The position numbers and the translations under genes were made by a program. Positions 9,901 to 16,563 of a stretch of DNA of 16,563 nt are shown in pieces. Source of the stretch: Haplosporangium gracile (Eukaryota > Mortierellomycota > Mortierellomycetes > Mortierellales > Mortierellaceae); contig JAAAUF010000904.1 in NCBI GenBank assembly GCA_015499985.1, forward strand, positions 1 to 16,563, read 5' to 3'. The first letter of the stretch is position 1; each line of letters opens with the position of its first letter. A model generated the notes under the pieces. That model did not search any database, was not told the origin of the DNA, and saw only the letters and a list, made by a program, of their open reading frames with translations.

Positions 9901-11755
9901 GTCCTTGTGGGAAATCCCGGCAGAACGTGGCGAGAATGAATGCGCACATAGCACGGTGCTCAGATACATTCCGGAGGGGCATGCCCGCATTGACACCTAG
10001 AATGCCGACAAAGTAAACAAATCCACTGTCCTTGAGCAAGTCGTTCTGGAAGGATCGGTCGACAGCCAAAAGTCGCGCCCAAATAAAGACCAGGACCGGC
10101 TTGAGATCAGCAGCTGGACTCTGGAGGAGCTTGAGGACGTAGGGAGAGATGCCGACCGCCAGCGCATGATTGACAGCCCAAGGTCCAAGATCCAGGAACT
10201 GACTCAGGAGGAGAAGGGCGCGAAGACGATGAACTTGACTCAACAATACTTGGAGCACAATCGCCAGCTGCTCCGGCGCCTCATGCGAGGGACTGCCATG
10301 ACTTAGCCAGACCTCAAACGCCATTAGTTGCTCGGTAAAGAACATGCTCGGCTGGTATTCTACTGGCGACGCGCTTCCTTCCGACTGGAGCAGTGCCGGC
10401 AATTGGGCAAGGCACATGTCGAGGGCGAGATCCCAAGAGTCCCACATAGGGTGCTGGTGTGTTGGAGGTAGTGCTGGGGAAGACATGGGCGTACACTTCT
10501 GGGATCGCATGATGCGGTCGGCCAGCAGGTAGTTCCGGAATAGCGCGGCAACCATGAGATCCTGTCTGAACAATGTCTTGAATAAGTCGCGAGAGAGGAC
10601 GTTCCACGCGATCGTATCCGTGATTGATGTAAAGATCCAATTGAGCTCTCCAAGTGGTGTCCTGCGATCGTTCAGCTTTCCTGGAATCCGGGTGACCATA
10701 TCGACAGTGACGTTGTGTAGTAGAGGGTGTTGGAGGACAAACCAGCGCAGAGCAATCTCGATTGGTGTAGTTAGACAGGCTGTAAATATATCGGCGGGAA
10801 GGTCGGGGTTCATGGGCAGCCATTCATCAGGTCCACAGGCCGCCAGTTGAATGCAATCTCGGAGTGGGGGTGCAGGGACAGTTCCTGGGGGTTGAGATGT
10901 TGCCTGCTTGGCGGCATCCATGTCGCGCTTTTCGGCAAATCGGTTGAAGGAAAGGAGGATGTTTCCTGCGGCGGAGCAATCGTAGACGTAGATGCAGGGC
11001 GATCCAAGCCAGCTCTGGAGATCCAACAAGGACACGGGTATATATTGGGTATAGTTTTTGTTGAAGACCCAAATCTCGCCGCTGGACGTTGGTTTGGGAA
11101 CTCCGTGTCCGTTGTAGTGAAAGAGGATACGCTCCTCCTTGGCGTTGCGTCTCAAAACGCAGCACAGCTTCTTGGTGTCCTCCATCGAGGGATCCAGCGC
11201 AGCCTTGTAACGGGCACGGGGCTGCCACACCTCATACTGGGCCTGAAGCGCCTTTCCAATGTTTTCCAGTGATTTGGGAACAGGCAGAAGAAAAGGGTCA
11301 ATCCAGGCTTCGAGTTTGGCGCAGGGGTTGGTCTTGACGACATCTGGGGGGTCGATACCGATGTTGAGGCAGAGGACCAAGGCGACCGAGATGGTCTTGA
11401 GCTTTTCGCGCATGCGCCAGTCCTGGAGCGGGTCCCATTCTCTGAGGGTGATCTCTGCGTCGTGTCCTGTGGTGACCTCGTGTCGCTTGTCGGTGTAGAA
11501 CATGTAGTAGACGTGCTCCGGAGGAAGGCCGTTTTCGTCAAAGTCAAGTTCAAAGCCGTGGCGGAAAAGGTAGGACTCGTCCTCTTCGCCGTCGAGGACT
11601 TCTCCTTGTCTCCTAAAGCCGTCTCGGACATCCTGGACGATCGCCTCGGTGTCGTCGTCCTGTTCATTGGCGGAGTTCATGCCGGCATTGACAAGCGTGC
11701 TGTTGGTGCTTCGTGCGTCGTCGTTGTTGTCGTTATCGTTCTGTCTTGGCCGCAT
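6963..11755 (-). CDS. KOG1: Raptor (Kog1/Mip1), TORC1 scaffold subunit
   Basis: Raptor recruits substrates to TOR kinase complex 1 at the vacuole/lysosome. Exons on the minus strand are 11755-8693, 8589-8481, 8375-8258, 8167-8043, 7953-7745, 7651-7317 and 7206-6963, giving 1400 aa (human about 1335, S. pombe Mip1 about 1313). All six introns are GT-AG, 89-110 nt, and their phases agree. Domains: the Raptor N-terminal conserved caspase-like domain, roughly 60-430, with HYNGHGVP (His217), WVFNKNYTQYIP and VYDCS (Cys260); HEAT/armadillo repeats, roughly 470-830; a Ser/Gly/Ala-rich disordered linker, roughly 840-995; and a C-terminal WD40 propeller, roughly 1075-1385, with GDGAVRVYDRR, DGTIKVWDVR and the terminal YSGLFGQRQ segment. 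The protein ends in a Gln-rich tail. The next upstream in-frame sequence offers no better start. Identity is very secure; exact splice sites are by-eye but consistent. Confidence 0.96.
7207..7316 (-). other. Raptor intron 6
   Basis: 110 nt, donor GCCTG|GTACGT, acceptor CCATAG|CGG, phase 2. The junction restores VVACGTLSQYIKVWNVNG, the last WD40 blade. Confidence 0.9.
7652..7744 (-). other. Raptor intron 5
   Basis: 93 nt, donor AAGC|GTAAGT, acceptor ACAATAG|GAC, phase 0. The junction restores REFCIS-DIPTRSGAPVTS, which matches the family around a conserved DIPT segment. Confidence 0.9.
7954..8042 (-). other. Raptor intron 4
   Basis: 89 nt, donor TCTG|GTATGT, acceptor AATTTAG|GC, phase 1. The junction restores LVASGEGVVRLYRKY, a WD40 blade edge. 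Confidence 0.9.
8168..8257 (-). other. Raptor intron 3
   Basis: 90 nt, donor CTCAG|GTGAGC, acceptor GAATAG|TGT, phase 2. A CTAAT branch-point candidate lies very close to the acceptor. The junction makes DKRNLSVWNW, a WD40 strand. Confidence 0.88.
8376..8480 (-). other. Raptor intron 2
   Basis: 105 nt, donor GCTG|GTAGGA, acceptor CTCGTAG|GC, phase 1. A consensus ACTAAC branch point is visible about 40 nt before the acceptor. Confidence 0.88.
8590..8692 (-). other. Raptor intron 1
   Basis: 103 nt, donor AAG|GTAACA, acceptor TCTCTAG|GGC, phase 0. Splicing joins YFLEPQMK to GVEGDEPGS, which leads into the conserved NERLWRRVRNEKI block. Confidence 0.88.
8770..9235 (-). other. Disordered Ser-rich linker of Raptor
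   Basis: Residues about 841-996 lie between the HEAT repeats and the WD40 propeller and are rich in Ser, Gly, Ala and Thr, as expected for the phosphorylated linker of Raptor proteins. A basophilic site TLKRSASLAV places Ser887 with Arg at -3 and Leu at -5, partly matching the AMPK/Snf1 consensus (position +4 is Thr rather than hydrophobic). SSP and LSP sites follow near 968-976. Confidence 0.7.
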
Positions 11756-11845
11756 CCTTTGTGAGGTGGGTCTTTAGAGCCTTTTGCTATCAGGTAATCC
11801 GTTACAGGCCTAAGTCTTTAGTCCTGAACTGTGTGCTCTTGTTGG

Positions 11846-11866
11846 CTATATTTGTATGATAAACAT
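11846..11866 (-). other. Possible six-codon upstream ORF in Raptor leader
   Basis: On the minus strand an ATG at 11866-11864 is followed by five codons and TAG, ending 90 nt before the Raptor start codon. No other ATG lies between it and the Raptor start. It counts as a real uORF only if transcription begins upstream of it, which the sequence does not show. Confidence 0.35.
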
Positions 11867-12153
11867 GCGCAATGGATTAGAATAAAAAGGTCTTGTCGTG
11901 CAATAAGCCGGAGTTGTTGGTTTGTGACTCTATGGACACGCGCAGTCTACATGTAAATGATACGGTAAAGAGTAGAGACTTTTTCTTTTCTTTTGTATGC
12001 ATTACCTCAACGGATGCTTTTTTTTTTTATTTTATTTGGAGTGTAATAGGTATGTGTTATTCATAAATCGCACAGCGTGGTGTGCTTTCTTTCGTTATTT
12101 ATATTTTTTTTGTGTTTTTTATGAATGAGGCCGCGGATGGGGGTAGAGGGGAG

Positions 12154-12180
12154 TGATGAGTGAGTGAGTGATTGAGTGAG
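12154..12180. repeat. TGAG tetranucleotide repeat
   Basis: Imperfect tandem TGAG units (plus strand) flanked by low-complexity sequence in the Raptor/YHM2 intergenic region. No function is suggested. Confidence 0.75.
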
Positions 12181-13354
12181 AGCATAGCGATAGACATGCT
12201 GCTGACAGGCGAGACAACTCGTGAAAAAGAACGACACACAAGAGAGAACAGTCCAAATCTTTCTTAGAAGGAGTAACGACACGGTAGGATATCTGGTCGT
12301 ACATACTGTGCACAGATCGAATATTTTTTTTGGGTGGGTTTTGCCACAACGATGGGGTAGATGGAAAAAAAAAAAAAGACGAAGGGTCCACTCAGCCAAC
12401 AGAGGATTATACGCACCCAAAAGAAAAAAAATGAAAAAGAAAAAACTCCGTGGGTGGGTGCTACAGGATCGAGCCGCTTGCTTGCATATACACATGCACT
12501 CTATCCTTACTCGCTTCATGAAGAAACCCACACATATTTGAGCAGTTGGTTGAACATGAAAGGCATCTCAAGCAACAATAGGATCAAAGAGACTCAAAGA
12601 CAGTAGCGTAGTAGGACATGAGTGAAAAAAAATAAAAATGGGAATGTTGCAACAACGACATTTACAAGTCACCGATAACCAGAAAGATGTAAAGAAAAAA
12701 AAACCCCCCTGTAGATACGACGTGTGGGCTGATGTTGAGTGCAAATAAAAATAATAAATAAAAGTAGAGCAGCAGACGGGCAAAAGGATATCAATGGGCA
12801 ATGTTAACCGGAACTCAGAGATTTGTAAAATGGCGGTGAGACCGCGATCCGCGGACAAGGCCGGCCCCAGCGGGCACAGTTCATTATCTTTGCTTTGTCA
12901 CTTTTCATTGCTCCTCTCACCTCACCTCATTTTTCACTTTTACAAGAAAAAAAAAGTGAGCTGAGCTGGAGAAGAACAGAAAGGGGTGTTTGAGCAGGGA
13001 GAAGTACGTTGCGAGAGGGAGACAGGGTTGATTCGAGATAGAGCCAAGACAGATTCATAGACAGAATGCAGACGAACAGAAAGACACTGCCCCAAAAAAG
13101 ACGACGGACAATGATGCTTGGGATATACATAGCCCTGAATGACCTTTCTACGCTTTTTGCATTTTTTTTTTGTCTACCGACTCTGCAACCCGCTAATTCA
13201 GCCACGGAGGCAACCACAAAAACAGTGTCGATCGATTCCCTTTTTGTTGCTCTAACTGTAGTCAATGCAGCAGAAATAGAACTTTGCTATGGCGCGATAC
13301 GAAAAATATAATTGATGAGTCCTCTCAGTGACAAGGCGGCTTGGTGGGGATAAA

Positions 13355-13376
13355 GGAGGGGGAGGAGGAGGAGGAG
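13355..13376. repeat. GGA trinucleotide repeat
   Basis: A purine-only GGA-type repeat on the plus strand in noncoding DNA. GGA repeats can form quadruplex or triplex structures; here this is inferred from base composition only. Confidence 0.75.
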
Positions 13377-13860
13377 TCAGGGGCCAATTGGATCTTCCAA
13401 CCAGGGGTGCCGTATCGCATTTATTTTCATATCGGCCAATGTTTTGTGGTTGAAAAAATCCCCAAAAAATGGACAAAGGGAAGGGACTTTGTTGAAATGT
13501 GAAGGAGAGGAGAGAGAAGACCCACCCACCACTTTCTGTTAAGAGAAAGAACCAATCGACAGCCGTGTCCATGGGCACCCAACTCTAAAGAAGAGGAAAA
13601 GGAGTTTGCCTCTTTCTTGTTGACAGAGAGACAACCTGTCGATAAGTGGACAGAGGGCTGCACTCGGTTATCAAGTAAAAAGGGTTGGGTTCAGTTGGGT
13701 TTTTTTAGTCGGTCGGTGAGTAAGGTTGTCTTTATTTTTTGTTGAGAGAGAGACAGAACTAATTATGAGTGAAATGACTTCAGTGCAGTGGTAGTTCCTG
13801 TTCATCTATCGCCTATCGTACTTTGCCCGACTGTCCGTCCATCTATTCACATAGTTCACT

Positions 13861-13886
13861 GCTGTTAGCTGTAAGCTGTTAGCTGT
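13861..13886. repeat. Tandem 12-mer GCTGTTAGCTGT
   Basis: Two exact copies of the 12-mer GCTGTTAGCTGT lie at 13861-13872 and 13875-13886, separated by AA. Each copy has an internal AGCT palindrome. The repeat lies about 510-530 bp upstream of YHM2 and could be a paired binding site or a simple slippage duplication. Confidence 0.75.
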
Positions 13887-13957
13887 TTGTCCGTTGTCTA
13901 ATGGACCCCTCTCATTGTCCCCCCAATTGCTCATAATTCCATCCAACAACTTAACGA

Positions 13958-14004
13958 CCCACCCAATTCCACCCAGTTCCACCCAACCCAACCCAACTCA
14001 ACCC
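13958..14004 (-). other. Predicted G-quadruplex motif upstream of YHM2
   Basis: Seven CCC tracts on the plus strand (13958, 13962, 13972, 13982, 13987, 13992 and 14002) are separated by spacers of 1, 7, 7, 2, 2 and 7 nt. On the minus strand this is seven GGG tracts with loops of at most 7 nt, meeting the standard quadruplex rule several times over. It lies about 390-435 bp upstream of the YHM2 start. Confidence 0.7.
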
Positions 14005-14220
14005 ACGGAGCAAAAAAAGTAAAAAAACAACCGTTCTCTCAACCCATGGCTCATCTTCGTCGTGTTTTATGTGCATATGCGTTTGTTTGTATGAACATGA
14101 GTCTGTCTGTCCCTATATTTTTTTTTCTCCGTTCCTTCCTTCCTTGACCCATCCCCAACCATCGTTTGTTATCAGTGCGCACCACCACCAACTACCAACA
14201 AAGGCTCAAACAATAATCAC

Positions 14221-14392
14221 CGCATAAAATACCCCCCCTACTTTCCTTTCTTTTTCTTTCTTTCTTTCTTTCTTCTTCTTTACTCTTCTCCTTTACTCTT
14301 CTCCTTTACTTCTCTCTTCTTCACTCCCTACTTCTCCCTCTCTTTCTCCCCCTACTCTAATAACTCTCTCTCTCTCTCTCTCTCTATACAAA
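14221..14392 (+). promoter_or_regulatory. YHM2 core promoter / pyrimidine-rich leader
   Basis: An AT-rich CATAAAATA element at 14222-14230 is followed by about 150 nt of almost pure C/T, including CTTT repeats and an exact (CT)11 run at 14364-14385, ending in ATACAAA before the ATG. A TATA-like element followed by a CT block next to the start is typical of strongly expressed fungal genes, with transcription often starting at or after the CT block. No ATG occurs between 14100 and the YHM2 start. The transcription start itself is not determined. Confidence 0.6.
14364..14385 (+). repeat. (CT)11 dinucleotide repeat
   Basis: Eleven exact CT units lie 7 nt upstream of the YHM2 start codon, within the pyrimidine-rich leader. 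Length variation here could alter promoter strength or leader length. Confidence 0.9.
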
Positions 14393-16437
14393 ATGACTGT
14401 TGCTGTTGCTTCGACGACTATCCCTGGCACGACCGCCACCAAGAAAAAGGTCAACTTTGCCAACCTCGGAGTCGGTGCTGCCATGAACATGTTCGAGGTC
14501 ACTACCCTCGGCCAGCCCTTCGAGGTCATCAAAACCCACCTCGCCGCCAACCGTCAGGACAACATGGCCACCGCCTTCAAGAAAATCTACCAGCGTGGTG
14601 GCATCTCTGGCTTCTACCAAGGGTACGTCTTTCTTCTCTTTTCTTTCTTTTTTTTTTTTTTTTTTTTTTTAATACTTCAGGACTCGGCTCGATTTGGCTC
14701 TACCGGCACAAACAGGAACGCATACACACACACGCAACAGAAAAAGACAAGACAGAAAAAGACAAGACTGAGATGAGAGTAAAAAGAAAGATGCAAAGAG
14801 TCAAGAAAAAAGGAATGAGTTTAAAAGGGGATGAACGAATGGATGGATGGACAACAAGTGAGTATGGCCTGTTGTGCTGGGTGGGTGGGCGGAGCTTGTT
14901 GGGTTGCGGACTGCGCTTGACTAAGAGAGAGAGAGAGTAACAGAGATCCTTTTGTAAGATAAACCCAGACGGGGTTTGGCACTCATATCTCATAAACGCG
15001 TTCTCGTACTTGTGACTGGGGTTGGAGTCTCGGAGAGGTATCTCACCTCCTGATAACCACTACTACTCAAGACAACGATAATGGACTCTTGGATGCTTGC
15101 ACAGCAGACATATAGCAACGATGAAGCCCTGGACATATACCGGACTCGTGTTCTTTTCCGGATCTGCCTTGGGAAACGTATGACGTGGAAGGTCATCAGG
15201 ATAGAGTCTCTTTTTTTTTCTCAGCCTTTTCTTCTATCAAACGATACCCTGCCGAAAGCAACCGATACAGACGATGGTCGGTGTCAGAATTATCAAAGGC
15301 AATCCGACATTAATTGACAATCGGCAGACAGCAAGGACAACAGGGATTCAAAGGGCACTGCCGATGACCATACATTATGTCCCGAAAAGATGAGATCCGG
15401 AAAGGCGACAAAGGGAAACAGCAGAACAAAGCAGAGCAGAGCAGGGGGGAGGGGTGACCGTTGTTGCTATTGTTGTGCGTGGGATCTGTGGGAGCAATTT
15501 TACTGTTGTGTGTGTGCATGCGATGTATGAGTGTGCACCTGTGTCTCTGTGGGAAGAAAGAGAAAGGACGCATTGTTTCTGTTAGTGTGCCCAGGCGACC
15601 ACTTTTCCAGTTTTTTATTTTCATATGTCATGAAAAAAGTAACTCCCTCCTGTGCAATATCTGTGTGACTAATCACATCTCCCTCTTTTTGATTTGTTTG
15701 TATTGTTGATCCAACCTCCCTCTGCTATCAATGCACATAGAATGATCCCTTGGGCCTGGATTGAGGCGAGCACAAAGGGCGCCGTGTTGATCTTTGCCGC
15801 CGGAGAAATCGAGTACGTCGCACTGAACTCAGGTGTCTCACCCTTTGCCGCCGGTCTCGTCGGAGGCATGGGAGGCGGTCTTGCCCAGGCATACACCACC
15901 ATGGGATTCTGCACATTCATGAAGACCGTCGAGATCACCCGTCATAAGGCCTCTGGCCCCAACGTCTCGACCTTTGCTGTCGCTTCGGAGATCTTCAAGC
16001 GCGAGGGTATCCGTGGTATCAATAAGGGTGTTAACGCCGTCGCCGTCCGTCAGTGCACCAACTGGGGATCCCGTCTCGGTCTCTCCCGTCTTGCCGAGGA
16101 GACCATCCGCAAGTTCCGTGGTTCAGAGTCCTCACACCTGCCCCTGACCGCCTGGGAAAAGATTGCGGCCTCGGCCATCGGTGGAGGCCTCTCGATCTGG
16201 AACCAGCCCATCGAAGTCATCCGTGTCGAGATGCAATCGCAGCTCAAGTCCGCAGGACGTCCAGAAAAGATGACCATCGCCAACTGTGCGCGCTGGATCT
16301 GGCAGACTAATGGTTTGAAGGGCTTCTACCGTGGCTCGGTCCCCCGTTTCGGTCTCGGCATGTGGCAGACTATCTGCATGGTCGCTGGAGGAGATGCCCT
16401 CAAAAAGTTTGTCAACGAAAAGTACGCCAAACACTAA
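14393..16437 (+). CDS. YHM2: Mitochondrial citrate/oxoglutarate carrier Yhm2
   Basis: Yhm2 is an inner-membrane SLC25 carrier that exchanges citrate for 2-oxoglutarate and supports cytosolic NADPH; in yeast it is also linked to mtDNA maintenance. Exons are 14393-14622 and 15741-16437, phase 2, giving 308 aa (yeast 314). The junction restores FYQG-MIPWAWIEASTKG, a block near-identical to yeast. Signature motifs: QPFEVIK (residues 41-47) in repeat 1; in repeat 2 the family's degenerate MGFCTFMKT (131-139), lacking the usual Pro; and QPIEVIR (232-238) in repeat 3. TVEITRHK, GIRGINKGVNAVAVRQ, NWGSRLGLSRL and the terminal GFYRGSVPRFGLGMWQT are all characteristic of Yhm2 rather than other carriers. 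Codon use is strongly biased to C-ending codons, consistent with high expression. As usual for this family there is no long cleavable presequence. Confidence 0.97.
14648..14670 (+). repeat. T23 homopolymer inside YHM2 intron
   Basis: Twenty-three consecutive T follow a pyrimidine stretch 25 nt after the donor and are followed by AATACTTCAG. Together they look like a polypyrimidine tract with an alternative 3' splice site ending at 14680. Confidence 0.85.
14739..14768 (+). repeat. 15-bp tandem duplication AGAAAAAGACAAGAC
   Basis: Two exact adjacent copies (14739-14753 and 14754-14768) lie in the YHM2 intron, consistent with local slippage. No function is suggested. Confidence 0.8.
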
Positions 16438-16563
16438 GTACGGACACACATACTTTTTCTCTTCTCTAGATACCCATTCGCTCCAACTTTTGACGTCTTT
16501 TTTGTTTTTATCTCATTGCGTCGTCTCGTCTTTTTTTTTTTCTTCTTTTTTTTTTGTTTGCTC
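16438..16563 (+). other. YHM2 3' flank, T-rich
   Basis: The 126 nt after the stop are pyrimidine-rich with several T-runs. No AATAAA is visible before the window ends. This probably contains the 3' UTR; the cleavage site is not identifiable. Confidence 0.5.

Larger units (their letters stand above)
11756..14220. promoter_or_regulatory. Long divergent intergenic region (Raptor / YHM2), no gene seen
   Basis: About 2.5 kb separates the divergent Raptor and YHM2 5' flanks. Open frames here are short, low in complexity, mutually overlapping on both strands and match nothing I recognise, so I call no CDS. Contents seen: A- and T-runs of 8-13 nt, a TGAG tetranucleotide repeat near 12154-12180, a GC-rich patch near 12828-12880, a GGA repeat at 13355-13376, five CCAAT boxes between 13384 and 13967, a 12-bp tandem repeat at 13861-13886, and a C3-tract cluster at 13958-14004. 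No tRNA-type B box was found. A noncoding RNA or long spliced leaders cannot be excluded. Confidence 0.5.
14623..15740 (+). other. Long (1118 nt) intron of YHM2
   Basis: The donor is CAAGG|GTACGT and the acceptor CACATAG|AATG, phase 2. It is about ten times longer than the other nine introns in the window (89-141 nt). A CTAAT branch-point candidate lies near 15669. Inside are a T23 run, a 15-bp tandem duplication, GT-rich DNA near 15505-15520 and no reading frame that resembles a protein. No transposon ends, tRNA boxes or convincing snoRNA box pairs were seen. Confidence 0.85.

Noticed and set aside
10314..10823. 169-codon minus-strand frame overlapping Raptor
   Set aside because: It is an alternate frame of the conserved Raptor first exon.
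12061..12531. 156-codon minus-strand frame in the intergenic region
   Set aside because: It is dominated by homopolymer-encoded Phe/Lys/Ser runs, overlaps competing frames on both strands, and has no recognisable domain.
13066..13311. 81-codon plus-strand frame and the 112-codon frame opposite it
   Set aside because: Both are short and mutually antisense, with no similarity to known families and no splice partners that extend them.
13682..14004. GGGTTGGGTTCAGTTGGG near 13684 compared with the C-rich block near 13987-14004
   Set aside because: The two are same-direction complements rather than a true inverted repeat, and both are low complexity, so the resemblance is probably chance.
14980..15080. 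Possible tRNA-like or snoRNA-like sequence in the YHM2 intron
   Set aside because: No B box, acceptor-stem pairing or matched C/D boxes could be found; GATGA-like words occur without partner boxes at suitable spacing.
1..16563. Functional gene cluster linking TORC1, Whi5-like control, glycosylation and citrate transport
   Set aside because: Orientations differ, the spacing is long, and the three recognised genes are housekeeping genes with no shared pathway; adjacency alone is not evidence.

Overview
The window reads as nuclear DNA of a filamentous fungus, probably an early-diverging one (Mucoromycota/Mortierella-like). The evidence is short spliceosomal introns (mostly 89-141 nt), homopolymer- and pyrimidine-rich intergenic DNA, and clear fungal versions of STT3, Raptor/Kog1/Mip1 and Yhm2. 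The lineage is an inference; no marker gene here fixes it. No prokaryotic gene, tRNA, rRNA, CRISPR array or transposase was found.

Layout. (1) Positions 3-3608, plus strand: the 3' part of a large, mostly disordered, probably nuclear protein, with its 5' end outside the window. It carries an AT-hook-like motif, coiled coils, a KEN box, about 39 Ser/Thr-Pro sites and, right after its intron, a motif resembling the Whi5/Nrm1 signature of fungal G1/S transcriptional repressors. (2) Positions 3799-6315, minus strand: STT3, the catalytic subunit of oligosaccharyltransferase, three exons, 773 aa, convergent with gene 1. (3) Positions 6963-11755, minus strand: Raptor (Kog1/Mip1), the TORC1 scaffold, seven exons, 1400 aa. 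(4) Positions 11756-14392: 2.6 kb without a credible gene, holding low-complexity tracts, a GC-rich patch, CCAAT boxes, a G-quadruplex-capable block and the pyrimidine-rich YHM2 leader. (5) Positions 14393-16437, plus strand: YHM2, a mitochondrial citrate/oxoglutarate carrier, 308 aa, two exons split by an unusually long 1118-nt intron.

The three recognised genes are conserved housekeeping genes: ER N-glycosylation, nutrient-responsive growth signalling, and mitochondrial citrate/NADPH supply. They do not form an operon or an obvious pathway. The splice models were built by eye from GT/AG sites, reading-frame phase and family conservation; every junction restores an in-frame protein with family-typical sequence across it. 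The most interesting item is gene 1, a candidate CDK-regulated Whi5/Nrm1-type repressor of unusually large size. No exotic new system is evident.
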